Source: Neoceratodus forsteri (Eukaryota; Chordata; Ceratodontiformes; Ceratodontidae). From it: a stretch of DNA of 64,000 bases. The position numbers were made by a program, and so were the translations under genes. The DNA is taken from assembly GCA_016271365.2 (NCBI GenBank), contig CM057456.1, positions 1,400,797,001 to 1,400,861,000 of the forward strand. Reading direction: 5' to 3'. Every line of letters starts with the position of its first letter. Positions within the stretch are counted from its first letter, which is position 1. The notes under the pieces were generated by a model. The model had not been told where the DNA came from, ran no database searches, and worked only from the letters and a program-made list of their open reading frames with translations. Below are positions 19,514-31,287 of the stretch, piece by piece.

Positions 19514-21726
19514 TCACCTGCAGGAGAAAAGGCAGGTCCCCCTGAACGTGGAGGCAATCACACTACACCAGGCCAGGAGTGATAACCGAGATAGGCGAAG
19601 CCACGCTGTCTGCCTGATGCAGATCGCTGTCCCCGCAAGCCTTGAAGCAACCTCACTGGCGTCATAAGATGCCCTTGTTTGGTACCTTGCTAACTCCAGG
19701 CCTATCACAGACAGGGCCGTGGCCTGCCTGACTGCCTCCGAATCAGGCAGCAATGCCAGTACCTGACCCAGCATCGCCCACAAGTGCCTGTTATAGGCAG
19801 CGTGGTGCACCTGATGTGATGCAATGCAAAGAAGCATCCACGCCAAGGAGAAGATTCTCCACCCTAGGCGGTTGAACTCAGCAGAGTCTGGATCTGGGGG
19901 CCAGTCGTGGACCAGATGTCTATGCCCAGCAGGGGTGTCCAGTCGCGTCAGTCCCATAGGGGGATGTGGCAATGAACCTGGAGACCTCTGGGGTGTGCAT
20001 TGCCGATGCTGGCAGTCCAATGGGGCTGGAGCTGGGGCAGATGGAAAGAAATAGGCCAGGAAGAAACCACAAAGTGATCCGCACTGTACTCACCTAAGAA
20101 GGCTTGCATCAAGCAATATAGGAAATGTGCAGGTCCTTGACTAGCCTCGCGAGGAAGCGCTGATACTGTGTCTGATCAGCGTCAAAGGACAGGCAGACAC
20201 AGGTCTCCTCTTCCTCGATGGAGGAAGACGAGGAGGCCGAGGAACCTGATGATTCAGACTCTGGCTATGTTGGGGGAGATAGGCGAAAGACCTGCTCATC
20301 TATAGCCCTAATACAGCGGGGAGATCCACAGCCTGGGATCTGAACAGTTCCCAGGTCAAAGGTCCTGAAGGACCCACATGGCCTGGGAGAAGAGGGGCTG
20401 GATGCAGAGGCAAGGGAGAAAAACTCATCACAGCAAGTGAAGTACCTCTGCTAGGGCTAGGAGACCTAGCAGGCAATCCCGGACGACCAGGGGATCTGCA
20501 GGTCTGCTCTGTCAATGGCCGCTGAAGCAGCCCGAAGCAGACTGGACTGAGCCCTGTAGGGGAAGCATCCCTATGAGGGGACCGGGGCTGTATGAGTCCA
20601 AAAGGGCGGACCCCAACCACACCCAATGAGGATTCCCACGAAGGGGACAAGGGAGAGAACTTGGGTTCAGTACTACAGCTCCTCCCCGAGCCCCGAAGGA
20701 TTACAGAGAAGGGCCCCAGCCCCTCGCCCCATCCCCTCAACCCCGCCGACTCTGAGAAAGACCTCTTCCTCGCACCCTGTGCCGTGGACCCTCCCATTTC
20801 CACATGCACCGAAGGGAAGCCGCAGAGGAGGGGGTCCTGGTCCCAGCATCTGGAAGGGGGACGGCACCAGGGATGGCAGCTGACCCTTCCCCCAATGCCC
20901 GGACAACCACCCCCTCAGCCCTGGGACTGCTATCCTGTGCTGCACCCCTGGCGCCATCATTGGCATGGGAGTCGACACCAACCGTAGTCACCAGAGCCGC
21001 AGGAAGAGGGCACCTGGGAAGGTGCAAGGTTCCTGGGGCCCGGAGAGCCCACCAACTCCGAGGAGTCAGGTCGCTAGTCTGGATTGGCCTCTCAATCATC
21101 TGGCTCTGGAGAGGAGTAGATCCAAAAGACTTCCAGCCTGGTGACCGTGGGAGCCCTCCTACATACGGCACCATGATCGGTGTCGCTGGTGGGCCCAGTA
21201 CTCCTCGCGGCGCCGTCTCGATCACCGGGATAACAAACGGCTCCAGGATCCAAGACAGCGCAGGCGGGTCGCACCGAGGAACACCCCACGTCAAGCCCAG
21301 CAACTGTGGGCCCTGACAACAGGGGAGCCTGCACCTCCAAGGAGGTGACTGCCAGGGCAGTGCTCCCAAGTGGGACCAGATTGGCCTTCTGGCACCATGG
21401 TATTAGCCTCCTCCATGGCAAGGCTGGAAGAAGAGGAGGACTCCTCACCAGACCGTATAGGCCTGGGAGGGGACCTGGAGAAAGGGTAAAGAGACCTACA
21501 CTTGGACCGACGAGAGCGATGCTGCCCCCCGAACGTGCGGTACTTGAGAACGCGGTGGTCCATCGAGAAGCAGGCGTCGCAGTGATCCATATCATGTTAG
21601 GTCCAAGGCAGGTAAGGCAGACATCATGCTGGTCCATAACAGAAAAATGCTGGCCGCAGGGACACTTCGACGCATGGGAGGCCGGCCCACCTTAAAAGAG
21701 CGCTTTTTGTCACCTGAATCGGGCAT
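19514..21726 (-). pseudogene. DIRS C1 gag-like protein
   Basis: The likely start at 21726 gives MPDSGDKKRSFK. The Cys/His module follows, split by a frameshift: CPCG, MDQHDVCLTCLGP, then MDHCDACFSMDHR at 21548-21590. Next come a Ser/Glu-rich stretch and Pro-rich segments at 20300-21640. The C-terminal helical region is at 19514-20020: RQATALSVIGLELARY, YDASEVASRL, RQTAWLRLSRLSLL. That last block is the LAP2-alpha-related part shared with A and B gags. Downstream, where RT should begin, the ICR-like pair appears instead. Confidence 0.65.
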
Positions 21727-22741
21727 GATGCGAGCGAAAAATTACAAACACAGTGCAGACTCAACACCGTTCAGGTGAAAAAAACAAGAAAGACCTAACC
21801 GGGATTCCAGAGACAGCGTCGAGTAACTTGGATGGCAGAACCAAGGCGAAGTAGAGAGGAACGGAGTCGATGGCGTCAAGAAACACGGCCTCAAACTCGA
21901 GGTGCGGTGCCATGCCGAGACTAGGCTGCTGATGCAGAGGAAAAACTACAACGCAGTTGTGAGGTGCTGTTTTGAATGGTGGGAGAAGCAGAACTGAGGT
22001 GAGGAGGAGCCAACGGCCGTTGATGGCCAACCACGAGCGTCACGCCATGCAATGCCTCGTGGGCGGCGCCGTTGCCTCCATCTCTATATTTACCAGATGG
22101 TCCTTAAAAGGAGACAGGTTAGTCTCCAAGTGAGGCAAGACCATATTGTTCGATCCAGGCTAGCTCAAGAAACAAACAACCTTGAGGCTGGAAAAAATTA
22201 GGAGGAACCAGACAACGCAACCCTCCCCACCCCCCGGACAGCAGGGTGTCGGGGTCTCTAGAGTCTTCCTAAGGTGTAGGGGTGGGGACAGAATCCACCC
22301 CAGGACATAGGACCTCCTAACAGATTTTTACATCCAGGCAATGATACAACTTGAAACTGCTCCCAAGCCAAGGCAAGGGAGAAAGACCTGGAGTGGAGGT
22401 ACTATTCTAAGCCAACTGTAATGATTTAAGGAGAAGGGGAGGGGTCCTCGGGTTCTCCATGCCCACTGGATCGAGAAGGTCCGAAGAGGACCAAACTCCT
22501 GTTTGTCAGAAGGCAATTAAGGGGAGAAGAGGGACCTGAGGAGCCCTCATTGCCAAGGGCAGAAAAAAGGGAGGGGGGACCCCACTAGTCCTCCCCTCTT
22601 CAAAGAGAAGAAAAACTTACCTGGAGGAACGAGAGCAGAGAAGCAAGGCTTACCCCACAAGATTTCCATGGAGGGGAGAGCAAGCAAGGAGGAGGCATTG
22701 CTCAGAGGTTGAGGCACCAGAGGGGAAGGTGGGTGGGAAGC

Positions 22742-22834
22742 AGTGATGAATGATGAAGATATACAAGAAGATCAAGAATTATGGTACGTACGTAATTTTC
22801 ACATCTTCCTGTATGTATCTTCACCATTTATCAC
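22742..22834. repeat. ICR-like inverted pair in DIRS C2
   Basis: The left arm 22742-22783 (AGTGATGAATGATGAAGATA onward) pairs with the right arm 22793-22834 (TAATTTTCACATCTTCC to ATTTATCACT). The centre TACGTACGT is itself palindromic. It has the same context as 19241-19325. Confidence 0.65.
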
Positions 22835-23091
22835 TGGTGGGTGAGTACCAAGCCCCCCAAAGGGGACCTGTCACATCCCTGAGGGCAGTCATTCCCTTGT
22901 GGGGGAGAACCACAGGGGGAGAAGCCCCCTATGGGCCCAGAGAGGCCAGAGACTGGTCAGGATGAGACGGGGATACCCGTAACCTGCGAGAAGGGAGGCA
23001 CCCCACCAATTCCCATCTCACCCTGCAGGAGAAAAAATGGGCTCCTTGGAAAGGGGAGGCAATCACCCTACACTGAGCCAAGGGCAATAAC

Positions 23092-25506
23092 CTAGAAAGG
23101 CGAAGCCATGCTGCCCATCTTATAGACTGCAGATCCTCCCAACCTAGAAGCTACCTCATTAACGTTGTAAGGCGCCCTTGAAAGATGCCTCACTAGCTCT
23201 AGGCCAGAAGCAGAAACACAGATGGCCTGCTTGGTTGCCTGCGAATCAGGCAGAGTGGCTGGAAGTTGTCCTAGTACCATCCATAAGTGTCTAGCATAGA
23301 CAGCCATATGGGCCTGATGTGATGAAATCCATAGGAGACACGCCGAGGGAAAAAAATCCTTCTCTCCCAGCAGTTAAACTCAGCTGAGTCAAACTCCAGG
23401 GGGTGGTCGTGTCTCGGGCGACGATGCCCAGAGGGGGTGTCCAGCAACTCTATCCCTGAAGTGAGATAAGGCAAGGCACCTGGAGACCACCGGGGGGTAT
23501 GATACTTGTGCAGGCAGGCCCTCGGAGCAGGAGAGGGGGAAGCAGGAGACTGCTAGACCCTTGTGAGACGCTTCCTGAAAGGGGACAGGCCATGGAGGAA
23601 TTAACACATTCTCCAAGGAAAACTCTCCCAGGAGAGTTTGCGTCATTTGGGCAGGATCGCGACTTGCGAAATGGGAAGTTCCTCCAGCAACCTCGACAAG
23701 AACCGCTGATAGCTGGTGATAGCAGCGTCAGAGGACAAGTGAACCAAGGAGTCTTCTTCCTTCCGGGCGGAAGACGAAGAGGCGGAGGAGCCTGATTCAG
23801 TTCTGGGTGCAACAGGGGTTTCTGATCTAAAAATGAGCTGGTCCAGAGCTCTAAGATAGTGAGGGAATGCTGCAGCCGAGCCTCTGAATTGGTCCCATGA
23901 CAGAGGGCCCCATAGGACCCGAAATGCCGGGGAGAGCAGAAGGGCAAGGCAGAGGATCCAAAGGAAGAGGAGAAGACTGGCAAGCCAAAGGAGGATCCCT
24001 GCTAGAGCTTCGGGAACACTCGTGTTACACCTCCTGAATGGTGGGTCTGCGCAAAGAATCCACAGAAGGTGGCACAACTGTGCAAGTCCGGCCTTCGTGG
24101 TGCCCTAAGGAAGAAGCCCCACAGTGAGGACACCGGGGCCGGTCTGGCCCTTGCAGGCAGCCCCTAACCCCACCAGATGCGAGCCCCCCCGCTGAGGAGA
24201 GCGATAGTGCAAGGGGTTGGCACTGTGGCTCCTACCAGAGCCATCAGCAGCTCTGAAAGAAAACCCACGGGCCATTCTAGGTGCTCTCAAGCCCTCCTCC
24301 TTGAAAAGAGACCTGCCCCTCATCCGTCCTTGAAGGATTGGGGGGGGCAACACTGGAGAAGCCACAGGACCTCCCCCCAAGTCAACCCCTAAAAGGGTAA
24401 TAGAGGCCATGCCACTCCCAGCTCCGGTGCCGGATTCGGCCCCCACAGAGGTGCCAATCTCTGACTTGGCATAGGAAGCAGCGCCACCTCCAGCCCTGAC
24501 ACCATCTCCACACTGCTCCATCATCAGTGCCGTCCTTCTCCACTGCACCAGGAATGCTGCCACCCTTCTCCACAGCACCATGGATGGCTCCGCCCATTTC
24601 CACGGTGCCGGGAACAGGGCCACCTTGCTTCACGGAACCAGGGCGCTGCCACTCTGTCCCACAGCACCGCGAAAATCCCTGGCACTGGCAACAGTGCCAG
24701 AGGACTCAGAGATGGCAGTCCCAGAGACAGAGTTAGTCAGAAGAGGAGGAGAAAAAACCTTCAAAACAGCGCTGCTTGGCCTGGTAGGGTGGCAAGACTC
24801 CTCAGAGACCGAGAACTCTTCAGATGGGGGCAACCAGTCTGGGTCAGACCCATCCTCCTCCTCCAAAGAGGAAGAGAGCAGGACGACCGGAAGAGAGGCC
24901 ACCCCTCGCACCCTACCGTGTTTGGTGGCACTCGCGGCGCCAAATGAAGGTCGCACGGCACCCTCGGCACCACCTTGCTCACTGGCCCCAGAAACAGTGC
25001 CAAGAGCTTGGGCGGAACCGGCGGATGGAGTCAAGGACCCCACCGGTTCGGATCCAGCGTACAGCTCTGACTGCGACACCGGGGGAGGCTGCGGCTCCAA
25101 AGAGGCTGATGACCTACAGGGGTGCTCAACCGACCCCTGGAGGAGGTCGACTGTCTGCCCGACCCCTCTAGCAAACTTGAGGCGCTAGCGAGGCCGGCAC
25201 CATCGACAGTTCGCGGCCTTCCGGTACATATAGTAATGAAGGGCAACCCAGGGGAAGGGTCCAAAGTTCTTGCCATGGCGTCCCGGGGCTGACGGCACCC
25301 TCTGAAGGTAGGAGGTTTATGACCCACCTTCAAAGCTCACATTTCGAGGACCCAGCGGTCCATGGAGAAGCAAGTGTCGCAGTTTTCCATGTCTTGTTGT
25401 GGACCCAGGCAAGAAAGACATCAATCATGACGATACGTTACAGAAATGGACTTGCCGCAGGGGCACGTTTCGCCTTAGATTTGGATTTAGGCCCCAGATC
25501 GGACAT
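23092..25506 (-). pseudogene. DIRS C2 gag-like protein
   Basis: The start at 25506 gives MSDLGPKSKSK. The Cys/His module at 25370-25470 reads CPCGKS, RHD, CLSCLGP and NCDTC in one frame with a stop inside. The middle part (about 24100-25190) is rich in Ser, Glu and Pro. The C-terminal helical part at 23092-23307 reads YARHLWMVLGQLPATLPDSQ, KQAICVSASGLELVRH and YNVNEVASRLG, which follows C1 residue by residue with substitutions. Multiple frames show it is dead. Confidence 0.65.
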
Positions 25507-26072
25507 GATCGACCACAAACAAAAACAAATAAGCAAGGAACAGACTTGACACTGTAGAATAACACAATAAATAAAGCAAAAGGAAATGGTCTCACCCGAT
25601 TGCAGCTCTACGGCATCGAATTACAAACAGAACTTTCCGGTGACTTCAATGATGAACTACGAAATTGTTCTTCAGCTCCCACAAGGTGCACTCTTGATGG
25701 CAGAAAAAACAGAACTGAGGTGAGGGAGGAGTCAGTGTCAGTTACTGGCTGATGCTTGCGCAGCATGCTGTAAGTCACCCTCGAGGGCGGCGCCGGCCTC
25801 AACGCCAACTCCTTCCCCAAATAAATAAATGTTTGTAAGCTGAAAGCTCCCGCTGGGTCATAGCACCTCTGGCGTATACCCCACCAGTGATGAATGGTGA
25901 AGCTATATACAGGAAGATCTAAGGTTACAGGTGAGTAATCTATGTTTCTAGGGACATGGATATCATTCACTTATCTACAAGATGGCAGACGTCCAGCAGT
26001 TCTTCAGGAGAATGGGGGCAAAGTGCATACTCCTACTTGGCAAACAGATGGGAAATGAAAGCGTGTATGACT

Positions 26073-26252
26073 ATATCGGGGTGTCCGGGCCCCGCCCCGC
26101 ACCCGCTTGGGGGGGTATAGCCACGGCTCCATGGGGGAACCCCCGGGGATTCAGGGAGGTCAGTCATGGGGGGGCACATAGGAGTCTCCCGAAGAAGCGC
26201 AACTCTGGGGAGGGGGTAAGGAGGAGAAATAGAAAGTTAAAAAAAAAAAAAA
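26073..26252 (+). mobile_element. Short retroposed insert with poly(A) tail
   Basis: It is flanked by near-identical direct repeats: AAAGCGTGTATGACT at 26058-26072 and AAAGTGTGTATATGACT at about 26250-26266. It ends in an A-run at 26239-26252. At the matching place in A1 (about 10158-10175) the sequence is continuous, so this is a true insertion in A2. The GC-rich body has no similarity I recognise (not 7SL, 7SK or U1 by eye). An L1-type machinery would produce this structure. Confidence 0.7.
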
Positions 26253-26265
26253 GTGTGTATATGAC

Positions 26266-27180
26266 TTCCAGGTGGCTGCCTTGCAGATCTCCTGGATAGG
26301 GATGTCCCTCAAAGCAGCTAATGAGGCAGCGGTATGTCTGGTGGAATGATCCCTGAGCCCTATGGGAGGCTCCCTACCAGCCAACCTATAACGGAGGACG
26401 ATGCAGGAAGTGATCCACCTGTCAACCGTCTGCTTAGCTGCCAGGCGCGGTTTCAGCGTAGGTAACAAAGAACTGGCGGGCCTCACCCAAACTTTAGCCT
26501 TGTGCTCCACACAGTAGGACAGCACCCACTATAGGTTCATAATATGGAGCCTGCGTTTGGCCTCCGAAGATGGGTTGGTAAAGTAAACCGGAAGGTTCAA
26601 CACCTGGTTAAGGCGGAACTCCAAGACAACCTTCATGAGGCACTCTGAATGGGAGTAAAGGACTAGCTTTTCCTTGGGTAAGATCAGATAAGGAGGCTCC
26701 ATTGAAAGTGCCTAAAGCTCAGTAATTTTCTGGCCCACGTGATAGCCTCCAAAAAGGATGTCTTCCATGACAGATATGACATCTTACACCTGTGCATAGG
26801 CTCAAAAAGCTTGCACAGGTGCATTGCCAGTACCAGCAGTAAGTCCAAAGGTGGTGCCTCACACACCAGCAGGGCCAAGTGGTCAAGGCCCTTAAAGAAG
26901 CAGCCAACCACATTCTCCTGCACCACCGTTGACATACCAGCCTGCACCCAGTATGCAGAGATGGCTGCCAGGTGCACCTCAAGGGTCATCAAACACATTC
27001 CCAACTGGGACAAGTGCCAGAGGTAGTCCAAGCTGCCAGCCACAGGGCAGGCCAGGGGATCAAGCTCCTGACCCCGACACCAAATGGAAAACTGCTTCCA
27101 TTTGATGGCATAACCCTGGTGAGTCTACTCTTTTCGAGAAGCCTCCACCATGTGGAGAACATTCTCTGACAGACCCAGAG
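26266..27180 (-). pseudogene. DIRS A2 tyrosine recombinase
   Basis: The C-terminal piece reads GLRDHSTRHTAASLAALRDI, so the HxxR Arg is kept here, unlike A1. The piece at 26684-27043 carries LDYLWHLSQLGM, EVHLAAISAYW and a degraded first-Arg block (WARKLLSFRHF). The segment holding the final Tyr is separated by the retroposed insert at 26073-26252. The order is the same as in A1. Confidence 0.7.
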
Positions 27181-27189
27181 CCTGGAACG

Positions 27190-28880
27190 CTAGCCAGTTA
27201 GGAACCAGGCTGTGAGGTGCAGGACCTTCCCCTGTTGTTTAGTCAACAGATCTGGGCAAAGAGGCAACCACCATGGAGGCCTGCTGCTAAGGATGAGGAG
27301 ATCCAGAGAGCTATGAGGATCATGGAAAGGGAGGAAAGATGTACAGGAGGCCTGGGGTCCAGGGCCTTTCAAAGGTATCCTGCACCAGAGTCCTAGACTG
27401 TGAAGGGCAGGCACAGAAAAGCCTCAGTTTTGCATTCTCCCAGGACCACTAGAGAGGTGCCCCACTGGAAGAACAGGTGGTTCACCACCTCCTGATGCAG
27501 GGACCACTCATGTGATGTCTCGCCACCCGGCTAAGAGCATCTGCCAGCTGACTGTCTACCCTTGTGATATGAATCACTTGGAGATCTGCACTCAGGTTGC
27601 GCAAGAGGGTCCAGATGCAGAAGGCAGTGCATTTTGCCCTGTCTGTTTAGGCAGAACATGTCGTGGTGTTGTTCATCTGGACTTGAATGATCTGACCCCT
27701 GACTAGAGAAACAAATTCCATCAAAGCTAGCCGCACTGCATGGAGTTCAACTAGGCTGATGTGGTGATGAGACTTCCTGGGTGACCGTAACCCGTGGGTC
27801 CAGCAGACTCCCGGATGCGCTCACCATCCCATTAGAAACATGCCTATCATGAAGGTTACAGTCCATTCAGGACAGACAAACAGGACTCCTTCTTCCAAAT
27901 GTGCTGGAAGAAGCCACCACAGCATGACCTCCTACACTGGCTGAATCGCTATGACCGGCTAGTTCAGCTTTCCTAGGCATTGGGACTACTGACAGCACAA
28001 CTCAAACTGCAGATGCAGCATCCACCAGTGAGCCCACTGGACCATGCTGGTGCAAGATACCATGTACCACAGCAGCCTTAGAAGTCCCAAGCAGGGCACA
28101 AGGGCCCAACCTGAAATGATCGAGCAAAGGAGGTAAGATCCAATGCCCAGTCCACTCGGAGGCGAGCCCTGGCCTGTAGGGAGTCTAGCCCTGCCTTGAC
28201 GAAGTGAATCACCTGTGATGGGATCAGTTCGGACCTGGCCAGGTTGACCAACAGGCCCAAGTTTCTGCAGATCTGGAAGGCCAGGTCCCTGGACCATTAC
28301 ACTGCCTTTTTGGACAGCCCAGCTATCAGACAGTCGTCCAGGTAGGGATAAACCGAGACACACTAGTGCTGCAGGAAGGCTGCCACCACCACAATGCACT
28401 TGTTGAAGACCCTGGGCGGAATGGCATGATCTGGAACTGACAGAGCACCCCTTCTGCTCGGCACCAGAGGTACCACCAGTGGGACGGACAGAGTGGGATA
28501 CAGAAGAACGCATTCTGGAGGTCCAGGGAGAAAAACCATATGCCCTGCTCCCGAGATGGTCCAGTATGGGGCGCCAGCTTCCCCATCCGTTTCAGGACCA
28601 GGAAGTACCTGGACACATACCCCTGACTTGCCAGGGCATCTGGGACATAGGCTATTACTCTATTTTCAAGAAACTGAGCATTTTTCTCCCTGAGGGTGGA
28701 CAGTGTGTCCTGCGACACTGATGACTCCCTTGGAGCATGGGAACGGTAGGGCAGAAGGACGTCAAAACTGAGAGACAACCCACTGCTGACCACCTTGAGA
28801 ATCCATTTGCCTGTAGTAATGATGGAGAAGTGAGGACAGGAGGGGCTAAGTTGACCTTCCACCGAGAACAGAGTCATAAA
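27190..28880 (-). pseudogene. DIRS A2 RNase H and reverse transcriptase
   Basis: The RT region 28326-28877 shows GYVSRYFLVLKRMGKLAPH and FSLDLQNAFFCIPL (motif-A Asp). In another frame near 28335-28345 YLDDCLI keeps both catalytic Asp residues. The RNase H at about 27480-27900 retains an LVELHAVRLAL-like Glu block, but the last Asp block reads MNNTT where A1 has TDNTT. Several stops break it. The RH-YR spacer lies at 27190-27460. Confidence 0.65.
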
Positions 28881-31287
28881 CTGGACAGGTGGGAGGTGAA
28901 CACCCCTGACCCATCAAAGAGCAGCTTTGGAGGGGGCAACGGCCATTGAGGCCAGAGGGACACCACTATCCCTATCTCTGCCTTTTTTGAGCCCCTGGCC
29001 GGAGAACGTGGCCTTGGAGTGCCAGACTTGGAATTGCTCCAACTGGGGCTGTTGCTGCCAAGATTGCTGCAGCTGAAAGGGATGAAAATAAGAGGCCTTC
29101 TTTTGTTTCTGCCCTTTTTGGTCCTTCTGAGATGAAGCCACAGACCCAAGGGTAGTAATGGACTTCTCAATCCTTGAATGATGCCCATCTAACCCCGGGC
29201 CAAAGAGGTCGGTGCCCAGATAGAGATCATCAGCCAACTTCTGCTGAGTGTCCGCCATGAAGGTGAAGATCCTCAGCCAGGCTATGTGATACAGCGCAAC
29301 AGCTGCTGCCATGGCACGGGTGCAGGAGTTACTAATGTCCAAGGCCATCTTGCGCTGGTGTTTAGCCAGTGCTTAACCTTGGTCTCGGATTACCTTTACT
29401 AGGAGCTGCCTGTTGGCAGGCAGGTAAGGAAGGACGCTATCGAGCTCCCCCAGCAGGAATTGACCAAAGTGGGCCATCATCAAGTTGTATCTCACCTGAT
29501 GGACACCAAGGGAGGAGGCAACGAAGACTTTCTCAGCTGTGTGGTCAAGCTGCTTAAGACTCCTTGTTGGAGGAGCTAGTCCATGTCCCCAGTATTGCTG
29601 TAAAACTGAATCGCAGACCAGACCCTCGACTAAGGGGTGGTCAAAAAATCCAGACAAGGTGCTGATAGGAACCGCATACCTGCAGAACTTATGGGCTGAG
29701 GGTGCCGGGCAGGAGGCTGGATACTGCCAAAGCTCCAGAGCCGGTCCCAGAATGGCCTCAGCCATGGGAAAGGTAACCCCTAGGGATTTGTCCTTATCTA
29801 GGATGTCAGTGAAGGGGTATTTAGCCCTCTTCTGAACTTTCTCCAAAGGAACATTCATAGACTCCGATATGAGTAGGAGGAGCGCCCAAAAAGACAACAG
29901 CCCACAGTCGGTGGTCAGTTCCTCAACTGATTCCCGGTTGAATGTACGCATCCTTGAAGACTGCATTGAGGATCGATCCGAGTCGTCTGAGGACTCTTCA
30001 AAGATGGCCCATGATCACTTACCACCACGGACCCCGCTGTAATCATCACAGCATGTAATTTCCACTGACAGCCGGCCTGGCAAGCGGCTGCCTGGATGGA
30101 AGTCCTTCATAGGAGCCCCCCACATGGGCTGCTGTGGAGGTGGTTCCACCAACAATGGTGGAGAAACACGTATCGGGGACAACAGTCTCAGGTGAACTGG
30201 TGTGGGCTTGACCAGCACCGGCCAGTCAATCACATGGGTTTGGGGTACAGCCCTACCTGGTGCTGTCAAGGCCCATTGCTGCCAGAGGAGCTCCTAGTTG
30301 CACCACCACATCTGCTGGCAGAGCCTCTCCTCATCTGAGGATGAAGAAGATGAGGAGTGTCGATAGCGATGCCTCCTGGTAGTGTGGGATCAAGAACTCG
30401 AGAAGCCCCCCTCAACCTGTATCTCGACCTCAGCTGTCCACCCAGGGACCTATGTCTAGGAGACGCAACTAGAAATGCGGTGTAAATCACTGACACCAGT
30501 TTCACCTGCACGACCTCCAGTGGAGGTTGATCCCAAACAGGGACTACCAGGGATACCGACAGCTCCATGTCCTCCTGGGTGAGGACTGGGATGACTGGGG
30601 TCTTGGAGACTGACTGTTTGTCAGCCCCCTTTGACAACAACTCAACTGGGTTAAGAAGAATCTTGATCACTTGATCTGCCAGTGCCAAGGTCGATAAGCC
30701 TGATAGGGGTAACGTGGAGCTAGCGACCCCTCCCTCAACCAAAAGGGGCTTGGCTGAAGTAGAGTGCTCAACAACCGTTAAGTGGGCAGAGGAGTCAAGG
30801 GAGCAGGAGAAACATGATCTCTCCTGGCCCCACGACCAACAGCACTGTTTCTTACTCTTGTGCTTCTTACCGTGGTGGGCAGAGTTCTCCCTGAAGATCC
30901 TGAGCACTCGACCCATATCATGGAGCTTTCTCGTGAAGGACACTGCAACGCTGGCCCCAGCTGGGAGCAGCACCAAGGCTGACAAGGTGCCCACCTGCTG
31001 CCACCTTTTCTATTGCTGCTAGTTGCATCATGAACCCCGCCATAGCAGAGGCCGCCTTGCAACCACCCTTGGCCTGCAATTTCGGGTCTCAGTCATTCAA
31101 GAAGGCAAGCCTTCCTGTCTTCAAGTGAGGATCGGAGCATCATTTGGCAGAGGCTGCAACCAGCAATGTCGTGTGTTGTTCCTAAGCAGTACAGGCACAA
31201 CACATGTGGGTCTGTCCGCAACATCTTCTGACAGCATGTGATGCACTGTTTGAATCCAGGTGTGGGCTTTGCTTCCTCATGTTCCAT
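28874..31287 (-). pseudogene. DIRS A2 gag-like protein
   Basis: The start at 31287 opens MEHEEAKPTPGFKQ followed by a complete Cys/His module: CITC, RTDPH, LCLYCLG, THD and CSLC. 30266-30994 is charged and Ser-rich. 29373-29966 is the LAP2-alpha-like helical part (LDHTAEKVFVASSLGVHQV). 28914-29348 contains SCTRAMAAAVALYHIAWLRI, parallel to A1. Frames shift between parts, so it is inactive. Confidence 0.65.

Larger units (their letters stand above)
18105..22092 (-). mobile_element. DIRS C1: gag-only, non-autonomous DIRS-like element
   Basis: Right to left I see a 5' UTR (21726-22080), gag (19514-21726), an ICR-like inverted pair (19241-19325), a 0.9-kb segment with a strong hairpin (18734-18910), and a left terminal region (18105-18320). 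The left region is an inverted copy of the 5' UTR: 18200-18320 matches 21985-22077 reversed (GGCGTGA, then TTGGCC, then GGCCGTTGGC). No RT, RNase H or recombinase motif is visible anywhere in it. Its 5' tip is missing; it runs into the 3' part of C2. Confidence 0.6.
22093..25923 (-). mobile_element. DIRS C2: second gag-only DIRS-like element
   Basis: It is arranged like C1: a 5' tip (25870-25923, CCACCAGTGATGAATGGTGAAG onward), 5' UTR (25510-25870), gag (23092-25506), an ICR-like pair (22742-22834), then a 3' segment to about 22093. No RT or recombinase is present. Gag and ICR-like flanks match C1 in order and spacing, but the sequences have diverged clearly, so this is a second insertion or an old duplication. 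The right tip runs straight into DIRS A2 at a GTTAC core. The assignment of 22093-22740 to C2, not C1, is inference. Confidence 0.6.

Noticed and set aside
21750..22030. Short minus-strand frame as a host protein
   Set aside because: It lies in the C1 5' UTR, which is repeated (inverted) at 18200-18320.
22093..22785. A separate small DIRS element between C1 and C2
   Set aside because: Its right side is half of an inverted pair whose flanks match the C1 pair, and no left tip is found at 22093, so I assign it to C2's 3' segment.
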